From the NCBI GenBank assembly GCA_023055425.1, contig JALGPY010000010.1:15845363-15909362 (forward strand): a DNA stretch of 64,000 nucleotides, given 5' to 3'. The notes beneath the pieces were generated by a model, which worked only from the letters and a program-made list of their open reading frames with translations, searched no databases and was not told where the DNA came from. Shown one piece after another: positions 12,001 through 23,200 of the stretch (the stretch's first letter is position 1; each line of letters begins with the position of its first letter). A program made the translations under genes and the position numbers. The stretch is from Linanthus parryae (lineage: Eukaryota > Streptophyta > Magnoliopsida > Ericales > Polemoniaceae).

Positions 12001-15000
12001 ATTGCCTTCGACTCGAGCAAAATGCACTAAGAATTTAACAAATGTATGTTGCAAAACAGACATAAATGTAGGAATTAATGTAGGAAGTATAATTCCTTAG
12101 ACTTATGCTGTAACTCAATTAGACCTTCAGATGAATCGAAGGTAAATCGTATGAATCGGTTTGAATCGCACGAATCGTAAGATTCAGACTCTTGAATCGG
12201 GATTCAAATAGTTTTTTGACCATTAAAGATTCACCAAGGGGTTCGGATCGTTTCATGGGTGAATTGAGTGGAATCGTAGGATACGGATCGTGAATCATAA
12301 GATTCTGACAACTATGCGTTTTACAAGTGAAATTGTCACCTTAAAAACTTGAAAAAAGTCATCATGACAAGTATTTTGGGACGGAGGGAGTAAAATCTAA
12401 CATTTTAGTTGTTGGATCAATGAAGGTGGATTCTTTATGTGGTCAATACCCGCTCCCTTTTTTTTTCTCGTGTTACAGTTCTGAATCTATGTTGGTTTTT
12501 CCCACTTACAAGGACGATAATGACGATATTCAAAACAAAGGACGTAAAAGAGCAGCTCCGAAGGGAAGAGGTAGAGGTTTGGCATCGTCTTCTAAGCGTG
12601 GTAAGAAAGCCGATAACTCGTCATCTTCAATCCATAAATTGCTTGCGAGTAAAGATGACGAAGATGATGATGAAGACGATGAAAGGAGAGTGAAAAAGTT
12701 CCAACCAAGAGTATGTGTTCTTCCTCGTCTTCTCTGTCAAATGTATCGTCGTTTAATTTATCTTTCCTTCCAGATTAGTAGAGTTTGGTTTGGCTAGACA
12801 ACCATTCTGCTATTTTCATATATTATTGAAGTATTCAGCTACAGGTTCCCATATTCTGGATAATGTTAGAGTGCTATATCTGTTTTAATGTGGTTAAATG
12901 TTGTATATTGTTGTTAAGATCAAATATCTATTATTGGGATAGCAAGAGAAGACCAAACTGTGTGATTCAAAATGCTACCTAAGGAAAGAATATTACATTA
13001 TTGTAATAAAAAAAACTAGATACTCATCAAAAATAGGCTCAAGAATCTGCAGTATACTTTTCTCCAGATTTGAGAGGGAACAAAAAGAGTAACAGAAAGT
13101 AAGAGAAGATGACAATGGCCTTATGTTACTTTGTCGCGTACTCCTGCAGTTAAGAGAGATCAGTAAGCGCCACATGTTAAATCCTCAAAACCCAAGCCTT
13201 TAATACTTCACACACTGGCTGGAATAGTTGTTAATCTGCACAAAACCCGAGAAGCATAATTCTATGACCAAAGGACCCAGTGTAACCCAATAGGATGTTT
13301 TCAAAATAGAAGGAAACATACACATAGTATGCATTTGCATAGTTGTCATTTGTTTTGTGCAATGATGGACTAAATTGAAGCAATTGTCCTACTCTAGTAG
13401 TTCGCCACTTCCCCTTGATATTTTCCAGCCTCCTTTTCCTCTTATTTTGGGTATATTTTTTTTGGTTCTTTCCACTAGGAACAACTGCAATTGCCTCGTC
13501 CTAACATCTCTGACTGTCAGACCTCCATTTTCAGAACTAATTCAAGTAACCCACAATATTTGATACACAGTTTCAAGTACTTAGATGTGTTAAACTCCAG
13601 TTTTAAGTCAGTGTTTCAATAGTTTTTGCTTGTTTCAAGAGTTTTCTGTATTTTCCTCCTCTAAAGAAGCATTGAATGAACTTATTTAATCTTATCAGAC
13701 CAAAGAAACCCTTTTTGCCTTTAAGTCCTAAGAAACACATGCAATGAAGATGCTACCAATAACATTAGGCAGACATCTTATACTGGAGAGAGATCTCAGG
13801 AAGCCTTTCCTTTCAGGCAGTCCCACACAAGAAGTAACCCTGTTTCAGAAAGGTAGCCAGCTCTGGATCTGACCCATTTTACAATATCTGAAAAAGACCA
13901 GGTTCCTTTGACATTATAACGGGTGATGCTCACTCTCAGGCTGTATACCATACCGTGTTGCGTCTTGGATTGTTTCCGGGTCCTGGACTGGTTTGATTTT
14001 TCTAGTCTATGAGCTTTTTTAGCTAGTCAAAAACTGGTGACCAAAAGGTTCTGAAAAATGTTGCAAGTGTTTGGTCTAAAAAGTAGGTGTAGGAAAAGTT
14101 GATGTTGTGATAGTTTTGTTATTTAGGCTCCGTTTGGTTGACAGTAAAATGTTTTACAAAGGAAAATATTCTACGCGTAAAATATTTTTTGTGAAAAAGC
14201 TTTCTCTACACTGATTTTCTCGTGTTTGGTTGACACTTGGAAAATGTTTTGCTTGGGCATTAGATTTTATAACGAAAGATTAACTTAGTTAACAAGTAAA
14301 TTAGTTGGTTCAGTGACAATGTGTTTGAGTTGTTGAGTTTGAGGTTGCGGGTTGAAGTCACAAAATATGTAATTTTTTCATATTAAATTGTAACGGTCAA
14401 GTGGTGGAGCTGGTGGGGAGCTGTGGCAGTTTGTGGTTGTGGAGCAGCATGAGAGGTAATAGTGGAGCAGTGGCTGGTGGCAAGAGAGGTGGTGCTGGAG
14501 AAGTGACACTGGTGGTTGTGGTGGCAGTGGGCAGTGACAATGGATGGCCACGGAAGTGAGGGTTGTGGTGTTGGTGGTGGTGACAGTTGGCAGTGGCAGT
14601 AGTGGTGGGCGGCGGTGGTGGTGGTGCTTGGTCGTTGAGGTGTTAATACGTGTTGTTGTCACGCTCCTTAACTCTCTGGAAAATGGCTTACAGATTTTAG
14701 GTCCACAAGTCATGTTACATCATTTGAGCGAAAACATTTTACCCTGTCAAATGTTTTACGAGACAAATTGCGAACCAAACACCAAAATGAGGGAAAATAT
14801 TTGACCACCAATAAAACGGAGCCTTATTGTTAATTACCTACGTGCCCTTTACGTGGTTATAATATTGTTGGGTGAACATTATTGTCCCTGACCGATATTA
14901 GTTTACCAAAATATCCTTTGAACCTAAAACTTCGGATAGTCCGAACTCAGTTCATAGTCAAGCTAAGGTGTTCCCACAATAATTTTACTCGTTCTTAAAC

Positions 15001-15526
15001 TAAAATCAAGAATCTAAACTAAGACAATATGGGATCTTGTACAAAATAGATTTCTTTTTCTTACATTTGCACGGTTCCCTTAATCTGCATATTATGGTCT
15101 ATTTTTTTGAAATTGACTGTTGTATGATGATGTTATCCTCTTGAGTGAGCCTTTAGCATTATGGATGAAATATTCAGGCTTCAAAGGCGGTGCGATGTAG
15201 GGGAGAAGAAAACACATTCATAATGTTTATCGAAGTCAGAATAAGGTCCTCAAGTGTATTGCATAATCTATGCAAACCATTGATAGTGCTTGAAATTTGT
15301 ATCAGCATGGTTTCGTCATTGTGTAGTTAAATGAGTATATGAATCAGTGATTAAGTCAAAATAATAAGTCATAGTTTTTGGAACGTGCTTTCTCTTGTGA
15401 CTGTGTTTTGTTGTACTACTTATTGTTTAGTAGCATCCATATAGATAATGGCAAATGTTTGATAGTTCCTGGTGGTTAATCCTTTGTTTGTAGGTAACAA
15501 GGAATTATGGTGCTCTAAGAAGATGA
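3380..15526 (+). CDS. MRE11: MRE11 double-strand-break repair nuclease, C-terminal exons (5' part outside window)
   Basis: MRE11 is the nuclease subunit of the nuclear MRE11-RAD50-NBS1 complex, which senses and processes DNA double-strand breaks. Eight exons are read on the plus strand: 3380-3462, 3687-3800, 3934-4011, 7619-7690, 7872-8134, 11157-11277, 12513-12710 and 15494-15526 (stop TGA 15524-15526). Splice phases agree throughout, giving about 319 residues. Landmarks are ERLRPEELNQQNIEALVAEN, then KMEILPVNDLDVALHNFV and FYSCLQYNLEETR from the end of the DNA-binding/capping region. These are followed by ILKVGECLEERVKERS, a (Arg-Gly)6 GAR-like tract (8040-8075), LKQTTLDASIG, acidic and basic low-complexity stretches, and the plant C-terminus VTRNYGALRR. 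Plant MRE11 has about 700 residues, so the N-terminal phosphoesterase domain lies upstream of position 1. All introns are GT-AG except 4012-7618, which is GC-AG. No disabling mutation is seen in these exons. Confidence 0.93.
4031..4150. repeat. Tandem duplication, 61-bp period, in MRE11 intron
   Basis: The unit starting ACTTGTGTTGTTCTTGAATA is repeated almost exactly 61 bp downstream (ACTTGTCTTGTTCTTGAATA), with only a few substitutions over the full unit. It lies just after the GC splice donor. Confidence 0.85.
5239..5423 (+). pseudogene. Exon-like segment of unknown origin inside MRE11 intron
   Basis: One frame reads as a plausible protein exon. It includes QQICRIREDSIIQKL, an in-frame TGA at 5290-5292, then KLRQEEQELTSYFTECNEIT and an acidic DEIDDDRLLLPQ. 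It ends at CAG followed by GTAAAA, which looks like a splice donor. Upstream is a CT-rich 5'-leader-like stretch (about 4915-5160) and downstream is more gene-like DNA to about 5900. The block is bounded by GGTAATTTAC-like sequence near 4779 and its rough inverse near 6060. I do not recognise the protein. It may be a gene fragment captured by a transposon, but chance coding potential cannot be excluded. Confidence 0.3.
6018..6057. repeat. (AG)20 microsatellite
   Basis: Uninterrupted AG dinucleotides inside the MRE11 intron. Confidence 0.95.
6711..6734. repeat. (AT)12 microsatellite
   Basis: Uninterrupted AT dinucleotides inside the MRE11 intron. A second AT run preceded by poly-T lies at 7541-7575. 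Confidence 0.9.
7716..7843. repeat. Tandem duplication, 63-bp period, in short MRE11 intron
   Basis: The intron 7691-7871 contains two near-identical copies of a unit carrying GCATGCAAACTTCT (at 7728 and 7791) followed by CTAAATTCTGTTACCCTTCA. Roughly two thirds of the intron is this duplication. Confidence 0.85.
8135..11156 (+). other. MRE11 intron, 3.0 kb
   Basis: GT-AG intron (GTAACT to ATCAG) that splits an Arg codon (AG/A). It contains a dispersed repeat (about 8776-9010), a poly-A run near 10615-10637 and otherwise AT-rich sequence without recognisable genes. The short open frames here match nothing. Confidence 0.75.
8776..9010 (+). repeat. Dispersed repeat, copy 1
   Basis: It shares order and sequence of several blocks with 13008-13197: CCAGATTTGAG, then CGCGCACTCCTGCAG, then GCGCCACGGGTTGAATCCTC followed by AAAACCC. 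Both copies are in the same orientation in different MRE11 introns. The family is unknown. Confidence 0.5.
11527..12390. mobile_element. Stowaway-like (Tc1/mariner) MITE, interrupted by a nested hAT-like element
   Basis: The right end reads ACGGAGGGAG, the classic Stowaway terminus CTCCCTCCGT in reverse. The left end is CTCCCACCCCAAATG. TA dinucleotides flank both ends (11525-11526 and 12391-12392). The arms match for about 75 bp: TTTCACTTGTAAGACG on the left pairs with CGTTTTACAAGTGAAA on the right. Removing the nested insertion (11698-12316) and one copy of its 8-bp TSD leaves an element of about 237 bp, a normal Stowaway size. Confidence 0.85.
11698..12316. mobile_element. Non-autonomous hAT-like element nested in the Stowaway MITE
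   Basis: Terminal inverted repeats CATAGTTGTC and GACAACTATG bound 619 bp. The 8-bp direct repeat CGTTTTAC flanks it exactly (11690-11697 and 12317-12324), which is the hAT target-duplication length. Both ends are dense in GAATCG/CGATTC motifs that can fold back. No transposase ORF is present. Confidence 0.85.
13008..13197 (+). repeat. Dispersed repeat, copy 2
   Basis: Homologous to 8776-9010: CTCCAGATTTGAG, CGCGTACTCCTGCAG, GCGCCACATGTTAAATCCTC, in the same order and orientation. Confidence 0.5.
14126..14823. mobile_element. Tourist/PIF-Harbinger-like MITE with TTA target duplication
   Basis: Ends are GGCTCCGTTT (left) and AAACGGAGCC (right), perfect inverted repeats. TTA flanks both sides (14123-14125 and 14824-14826), the Harbinger/Tourist signature. 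Subterminal sequence is also inverted (ATGTTTTAC versus GTAAAACAT-type motifs). The interior includes a GTG-rich low-complexity block (about 14395-14640) whose open frames on both strands are artefacts. It has no transposase. Confidence 0.8.
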
Positions 15527-17371
15527 CAACGTTGGGTTGGACATGTTCGTCTTGAAACAATAACAGCCTCCATTAAAATTTTGCATGAATGTATAGGCTT
15601 ATTATTTCGTGTACTCGTGAATGTCAAATAGTTAGAAGAGAAGACAAATACTTTTTCAGTGCTCTTGTTTCTTTTTTTTTTTTTTTTTTTTTTTGATTGA
15701 GAATTCTCTTGTTTCTTTTATAGTCTGAATATTTCTTTCTTGACAAGCATCTATACTAAAATTGTTGAGATTGTTCTGTTAACCTTGTTTTCAAAAACTT
15801 CAAATCCTAGATGATAAACAGGAGGCTGTCTTCCTATTGTGCAGTGCAGTTATTCATCCTGCCCTTCTTTTTTGTTGATGAATACACCTTGCTTTGTTTA
15901 ATATTTCCTTAGATTGTCGCAGTATCAGCGGGAATCACACCGTTGTGCGTCTATATTTTAGTTGCTTTCCACCCAACTTGCTTTTCCTTTTTCTTGAACA
16001 GACTTGTATAGTTCAGGATTGCATCTGGGTGGTGAGCTCGAAGCTCGCCAAATACCAAGGTGTTCTGGTCGGATCCAGCATTCGACTCTGTTGGTCTCTC
16101 TTGATCTAGTGGTCTCTTGAACTAGGTTAGACTGTCAAATAGTTCTCTCCTTGAATGTTCAAATTCTTAGTTTTAGTGGGTCTGTTGCATTTAGGGCATC
16201 TCCAAACCACATAAGGGGAAGAGGAATGCTGGGTGGTAGGGGAAAGTGAAGGATAAGGGGTCGTGATCGAAAAGGGGAAGGGGGAAACCCTGTAAGTCAT
16301 CCCTCATGCAAATGTTTTTAAGTGCAAATGGTTTTTAATTAGGGTTAAGAAATTTAATCATTGTTTATTTTGACGTAAAAATTTAATCATTGTTGATTGC
16401 ATTGTTAATAAAATTTAAATATTTCATAAAATACTTTTTTTTTTAAATAACATCTACTAAAATACTGAATTTAATATATGTAATACTATAAGTTAATTTT
16501 GACATTCCAAAGATTCTTTTGTGTAAATTTTAATAAACACCAATATTCAGACTATTATTTCTTTATTTCTATTTTATATCACTATTTTAATTATCTACAA
16601 ATTATGTAAGTAAACATAATAAGTTTTATTGGATGAAATAAGTATCTCGGTTGGAGACGATTATATGGTATAGGTGACAGTAAACGAGAAAATAAGTTCG
16701 TTCTTGAGGTGGAGGTGAAGGTGTAAGTGAAAGTAAAAGTGAAGGAGAGCTTAAGGAATTGTGCTATTAGACAAATTTATTTTAGTGTAACAAAGGGTCC
16801 ATCTGTTTGCCAGTAAGTTTTACATCCTACTATCAGGTTCTTATGTTTGATTTAAGAGGTAAAATATATATTCTTTTTGAGAATAGAGGTAAACTATTTT
16901 ACTCCTTTATCAAATAAATATATAAATTTACATGTAATTTGGTCAGTGGTTATATATCATGCATAATTTTTTAGGTTGAGTGTCACATTTTTTTTAGATT
17001 TTTTAATTTTTGAAATATCTGGTGGTGGTGAAGTTGTCATCAGCTGGTGGCGGCTGGTAGCAATGATATAGAGGTTGGCTGCATTGATGGCAGCGAGCAA
17101 TTGTGGTTGTGGTGGTGGTGACTGGCTGCAGTAGTGGTGGTCAACGGTGGAACCAGGAAATCAAATCAACCGGGGCAAAATTCGGATGTGCCGGAAATTT
17201 TCAATTTCAGCTGAGACATTAATGTATTTTCTTAAAGTTCTTAGTGTAAAATAGCTATAATAAAAAGGGTGTTAGTTTCAAAAAGTCAGGGTGGCAATTG
17301 CCACCCTAACCCTCATGTACATCCGCCCCTAGTGGTGGCAGCAATGGGTGAGAGTGGTGGTGGAGAAGTTA
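15527..17371. other. MRE11 3' flank and intergenic DNA
   Basis: It includes the MRE11 3'-UTR and flank, a 22-T tract at about 15672-15693, AT-rich DNA, and a GTGG-rich block (about 17020-17140). A GGGCATCTCCAAACC motif at about 16196 resembles a MITE terminus, but its partner end is not convincing. No gene recognised. Confidence 0.5.
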
Positions 17372-17817
17372 GGGTGAGTTTGGGAATGCTTCTGCTGCCA
17401 GCACAGCTGCTTTCCGACAGCAGAAGCAGTTTTAGTGTGTTTGGTAAAAACAAAATTTCTGCTTTTCTGGACAGTTTCTGCTGTCCCGCAGCAGTTTTCA
17501 GGAAGCAAGGGGGGAGATGCTTTTCCAGAAAGTGCTTTTGTTTAATTTATCTACAACCGATTTTGACCTTACAATTTTTTAAAATAACAATAGTTATCTT
17601 TCCGGAAATGACACGTGTCATATATTTTTGCCATTTTACCTTCTCACAGCAACTTCACAGTTGATTTTACCAAACACAAAATTACTATATCAATATTTCA
17701 CAGCAGCTTCTACGTAATATTTACCAAACAACATTTTATCAAAAATTCACAGCAGCTTTCTACAGTGTTTTCACACAGCAGCTTTCTACCACCGCCACAG
17801 CATTCCCAAACTAGCCC
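17372..17817. mobile_element. Tourist/PIF-Harbinger-like MITE, 446 bp
   Basis: The left terminus GGGTGAGTTTGGGAATGCT pairs with the right-end inverse AGCATTCCCAAACTAGCCC (17 of 19 positions). TTA is duplicated on both sides (17369-17371 and 17818-17820). CAGCAG/GCTGCTG-rich subterminal repeats occur at both ends. No coding capacity. Confidence 0.82.
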
Positions 17818-18170
17818 TTAGTATGGTTCAATTAACTCGGTTCTTCACTTCTTTTTAAATGTACATATAAATTAAAATATATTAAATCATGTGTTCGGAG
17901 GACCCAACATGTCGTAATTCAAAAATATCCTCGGCCCAATCGGACCAAAAACCTGCCAGATTGTATGGGTGTCCTTGAGCAAAGCCCATCTTACCTATTT
18001 CAAAATATCCTCGGTCCGACGTGTTGGTACTCCACGCTTTCGAAAATGACTTCCAAACGACAAAACGGATTTATAACTTCGTAAGTCAATTTACATATTT
18101 TGAATGATAATATTTCAATAAGGTAAAAGATTTACATAATATTTACTAAAACAAACAAATACTACTTAGT

Positions 18171-18184
18171 AAAAGATTATTTTA
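18171..18184 (+). repeat. Target-site duplication, left copy, of LINE 1
   Basis: AAAAGATTATTTTA, identical to 24381-24394. Together they fix the ends of the intervening LINE. The AAAA start fits an L1-type endonuclease nick (TT/AAAA). Confidence 0.92.
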
Positions 18185-18474
18185 ACTTAATCTCTTTTTC
18201 ACATGATGAATCATTGTCAGTTATTCTCACTGAGAAGTAGCAAGAAGTCTCCTTGAGAAGTCTCCTTGAGATGTTCCCCATAGGAGTGTGGATCTTCATG
18301 ATCCGTGTGTGTTTTGGCGTTTCGATCCCCCGACTTTGGAGTTTCCTTTTCGGCCGGATCATCTTTGAAGGACGGCGATTCTCTGTTGATTGTGTTCATG
18401 GACGTTTTGATTTTGTGAGATCCATTGAGGAATATTTATTCGAAGTTTCCGTCACTGTGTTACTCATTCCCAAC

Positions 18475-20235
18475 ATGGCCTCTTCGTCCTCTTTCCCGCA
18501 GTTGGCCTATGATGACGAAGATCTTAACATCGAGATTGGCGACTTTCTTTGTCAAAAAGCTGAAGAAGCGTACGCGGCGACGCTTGTAGGAAAGTTTCTT
18601 TCGGACGACCCAATTAAAGAGAGGCCTATGAGGGAGGTGTTGAAAAGAGTTTGGAAGATGAATCGCTCTTCGGAGGCGATAACTAAGGAGGGACATAATC
18701 TGTTCCTTTTTAAGTTCGATTCTTTGACCTTCATGGAACGGGTCCTTCAAGGGGGTCCTTGGTCGTTTGATGATATCGTTCTAGTCTTTCAGAAATGGGA
18801 TCCTTCCATTCCCCCGAAGGATTATGTTTTCACTAAGATATCAGTTTGGGTCCATATTCATGGACTTCCTACTCACTACCGTAATGAAGACGTCAGTCGT
18901 TTTGTAGGCCAACATCTGGGGAAAGTGATCACTGCCGAAGCTTTCGTTGATGAATATGGTGAGAAAATTCTCCGTTCCAGGGTTCGAATTCCGATTTCAA
19001 GGCCGTTACGAATCTCGGAAAATGTGTCTCTTAGGGGAGAAAAATGTGGGGTTCGTTTCACTTACGAAAGAATCCCTGCCATCTGCTTTCGTTGTGGTGT
19101 TTTTACCCATCAGCTAAATAATTGTCCGAACCAAGAAGTTGAGGATGTTGGTGGCCGTAGGGGTTTCCGGTTCGGTTCTTGGCTTCTTATGCCTGGGGGC
19201 TTTAATCGAAGGCCGGCGGGGAACACAGATCGTAATGGCTTGTCGCCATCAAAAACCAACCGCTCAGATTCTCGACAACCATTGCGATCCAGGGCTCGTT
19301 CGTTGCCGGAACCTGGGTTCGTTGCCGGAGTTGCTGCTCATGCGGAGTTGGAAGACGTTCTGGTTGCTGCGTCAAAGGGTAACGGTCGGTCTAGTCCGTT
19401 ACTCGAGGATGTTGATGAGTCCGTGGACCGTGGCAAGATGGTCGCCGGGAATCCAGGGGAAGTTAATGCCCAAGTAAAAGCGAGGATGAATCCTTTATTT
19501 GTAACGGAAATTAATGGGGTTGATGCCCCTATTAATGAGGAAGTTACGTTGAACGAGGTGCAATCATTGGAAGGTGGAGGAAAAGTCGGGGATGTTTCTG
19601 GTAAACGTATTGATGGGGGAATCATTAGAGATAATGATGGAGAAGTTATTACTTTTGAGTACGTTGCTGATTCCGAGAACCAGGGGTCGACCCAGTAACC
19701 CAAAACGAACCCACCATCGGAGCTGGGTAATAAGCTGTCGGATCTGAAGCTTGATGGGTCGGGTCTTGCTTCAGAAGTGGTTAATGCAAATCAACTTTCG
19801 CCAATCGTGTTTTCGGCTACTGAAAAGCCTTTGCCTTCTTCGAGGCAACATAAGAAGAAGCAGACTCCTCTCAAAGGTTTGTCTATCAAAGAGCCTGTTT
19901 CCAAAGGACGTAATCTTGCAGATCTTCGTGCTCAGATTCGTAAAGGTAAGTCTAAGATTGAGGAGGTTACTCTCAAGGAAGATGCAATGTCGAAAAGGAA
20001 GACTTCCGATAATTTTCTAGAGTTTGATTTTATAGTTGAGAAGCAGGGAGATGCGAAGAAGTCAAGGACTGCTTCTCCTCAATTGGAGCAGTTTCTTGAT
20101 GACGGGGTTGACCATTTTGTGAATGATGAGGGTGTTCAAAGTGCCAACGACAAGACTGAGCTATCGGCGGTGAGTGCGGAGCACCACGCCGGATGCAATG
20201 ATCGTCATCGGTTGGAACGTACGAGGGTTGGGTAA
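18475..20235 (+). pseudogene. LINE 1 ORF1: DUF4283 / CCHC zinc-knuckle nucleic-acid-binding protein
   Basis: The chosen ATG (18475) begins MASSSSFPQLAYDDEDL; an upstream in-frame ATG at 18271 exists but its extension lacks family features. Residues about 45-160 form the DUF4283-like domain, including FMERVLQGGPWSFDDIVLVF and ISVWVHIHGLP. A zinc knuckle of form CX2CX4HX4C spans residues 204-217 (CFRCGVFTHQLNNC). The C-terminal third is low-complexity and charged. The frame is broken by one in-frame TAA at 19696-19698; beyond it the same frame stays open to 20235. ORF1 proteins of plant LINEs bind element RNA in the retrotransposition particle. The last 38 nt overlap ORF2 in another frame. Confidence 0.88.
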
Positions 20236-23200
20236 CCCTTGTGCGTTTCGTGCTCTCCGCGATCTCGTTACGAGAGAGCGTCCTAGTTTTATGTTCTTGA
20301 TGGAGACTAAGTTAAATGTTACTGAGATGGATTGTGTTCGAAGGAAGTGTGAGTTTCATAAGGGTTTTCATGTTAGCTGTCAAGGTAGGGGTCGTCGTGG
20401 TGGTTTGTCGCTCATGTGGGACAATACTATGTCAGTGTCTGTTTTGTCTTCTTCAATCTTCCACATTGATTGTTTAATAAAACTAGATTCTTCTGGTTCG
20501 TGGTGGCACTTCACCGGTCTTTACGGTGATCCTGTTAGTTCACAACGGTGTCACACATGGTCTTTAATCGATAAGCTGCGTCGTTGGGATATTACTCAAT
20601 GGTGTATTATTGGCGATTTCAACGCCGTGCTCTCGGGTGAAGATAAGGAGGGAGGAAGTGCTTTGTCTTTTCAACAACTTGAACCTTTTATTGAGACCCT
20701 TCATCGGAATGATTTGCGTGATATTGGTTTTGCCGGCCCTCGATTTACGTGGACCAATAACCAAAGTGACAATGATGCAATTCGAGAAAGGCTAGATCGT
20801 GTGGTTGCTTCACCCGAATGGTGTGAGTTGTTTGTGGGTGCACGGGTAAACCACCTAGTATCATCCATGTCCGATCATGCTCCTATTCAACTCATCTTGG
20901 ACCCAAATGCTGTTCAAAATTTTTGTCATTCACGCCACCGGTTCATGTTTGGGGCTGCATGGCTTGAGAATAATGATCTTGAAAGGGAAGTTCGAGCTTC
21001 GTGGGGTCAGGGTCATCGCGACTTAGCTTCGAAGCTTGCGACTACTGCTAGATGGCTGCAGTTATGGAAGTCCCGTACCTTTGGGAATGTTCCCAAAAGG
21101 CTTCGGTCAATTCGGACTAGGCTTCAATCTTTGGCTTGGCGACGTCAGACTCGTGAGGTGCTTGATAAAATGCGTCAGTTGCGGGCTGAATATAATGATT
21201 TGTTAAAAGCGGAGGAGGCTCTATGGCATCAACGTTCCCGGATTTCTTGGCTCAAGATGGGGGACATAAATACACGGTTCTTCCATAAGAAGGCTTCTTT
21301 GCGACGAGTTAGAAACGCAATTGTGGGTATTGAGGATGACTCGGGTATGTGGAAGGATGATGATGAAGAAGTGACTCGGGTTCTAACACATTATTTCTCC
21401 GATCTGTTTGCTACCCGAAGTCCTTCTCATGAGGAGATTGATAAGATTGTGGGTGATGTTCCGGCTCTTCTGACAGAGGAGCAATAGACGTTCCTTGCAC
21501 GCCCGTTCTCACCGCAAGAGGTCTTCGATGCTCTCCAAATGATGGGCCCGTATAAGGCACCAGGTATTGACGGTTTCCCTCCCATATTCTTTCAGAAATT
21601 CTGGCCATCTACTGGACATGAGATCACGGAAACTTGCTTGGGCATTCTTAATAATGGTGATGACGTTCTTCCGTTTAATCATACTCTTCTTGTGTTGATC
21701 CCTAAAATCCGTCAGCCTCGTCGGCCGGCAGATTTTAGACCAATCAGCCTATGTATGGTTATTTACAAAATTGTTTCGAAGGCAATTGCTAATCGGCTGA
21801 AGTATGTCATGGACATTATTATTTCGCCAAATTAGAGTGCCTTTTTGCCAAGCCGACTTATTTCGGATAACTTCGTGATTGCTTATGAGCTGCTTCACAC
21901 CATGGATACGCGGATAAAGGGTAAAAAAGGAATGATGGCATTCAAAGCGGACATGAGCAAAGCTTACGATAGGGTGGAATGGAATTATCTTTGTGCAATC
22001 ATGCAGAAAATGGGTTTTTAGTCAGAATTGGATCTCTCTTATCATGAATTGCGTCTCCACGGTCCGCTATTCTTTTGTTCGCAATGGGGAGGTGGTTGGT
22101 AATGTTATTCCACAACGCGGGCTACGACAAGGGTGTCCTCTATCCCCTTACCTATTTCTATTATGTACTGAAGGTTTATCTCATTCTTTGTTTGATGCTA
22201 GCAGGAATGGTCATGTCACTCCCATGCGTGCCTCTAGAAGAGGGCCCCCGATTTCTCATCTGTTGTTTGCTGATGATAGTATTTTCTTCACGCGAGCTGA
22301 TTCAGAAGAAGTACAATCGCTTCTTAGCATTTTACAGGATTACGAGAAGGCGTCAGGTCAGCAAATTAATCTTCAGAAATCGTCGGCTATGTTCTCATCC
22401 AATGTTCCAATTGCACAACGGGAGTTGCTTTGTGGTATGGCAGGTGTTCAATTAGTTTGTATGTTTGATAAGTATTTGGGTTTACCTTCCAAGATAGGAA
22501 GATCGAGGTCTCAACCATTCTCAGGCATTCTTGAAAGAATCAGTAAGAGACTCAATGGCTATTCGGAGAAGTTCCTCTCGACGGCAGGAAAAGAGGTTCT
22601 CATTAAAGATGTTATACAAGCCATTCCTAGTTATTCAATGTCTTGCTTTCTGCTGCCTTTGTCTCTTTGTGAGAAGATTGAACAACTGATCCGTGATTTC
22701 TGGTGGAATAGAAAATATGGTAAGGGAATTTGTTGGATTGCTTGGGACCATATGAAGAAACCTAAAGTTGCAGGTGGTTTAGGCTTCCGTGACTTTCATG
22801 CTTTCAATCTTTCTCTCTTGGCTAAACAAGGTTGGCGGCTACTAACAAAGCCTGATTCCCTAATGGCTAAGGTTCTGAAGGCGAAGTATTTCCCCACGTC
22901 GGATTTTCTGCATGCTCAGTCTGGCACGAATCCGTCTCAGGTTTGGCGTGGTATTTTTGCTGGGAAAACTATTTTGGATAGAGGTTTTTATCAAATTGTT
23001 GGGGATGGGACATCGATTAATCTGTTTGAGGGACGATGGATTCCGCGTCCGTTCGGGTTCAAGGTTTGCTCTCCCAATTCCTATAATGTTAATCTACGAG
23101 TTTGTGATCTTATTGACAGGGATACTCGACAGTGGAGGACGGATCACCTTGATACCTTCCTAAATCCAGCCGATATCTATTGGGTAAAGCAAATTGTTTT

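Larger units (their letters stand above)
11278..12512 (+). other. MRE11 intron holding nested MITEs
   Basis: GT-AG intron from GTATGA to TTACAAG, in phase 0. About 70% of it is a Stowaway-like MITE that contains a hAT-like MITE. Confidence 0.8.
12711..15493 (+). other. Last MRE11 intron, 2.8 kb
   Basis: GT-AG intron (GTATGT to TTTGTAG) before the 33-nt terminal exon. It contains a dispersed repeat (13008-13197) and a Tourist/Harbinger-like MITE (14126-14823). The rest shows nothing recognisable. Confidence 0.75.

Noticed and set aside
14378..14804. Open frames on both strands (111 and 86 codons)
   Set aside because: Produced by GTG/CAC low-complexity filler of a MITE.
16196..16780. Possible MITE beginning GGGCATCTCCAAACC
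   Set aside because: A partner terminus (GGTTGGAGACG near 16650) is weak and no target duplication could be found.
17150..17335. Possible transposon ends (GGTGGAACCAGG; CATCCGCCCCTAG)
   Set aside because: Termini only loosely inverted; no flanking duplication.
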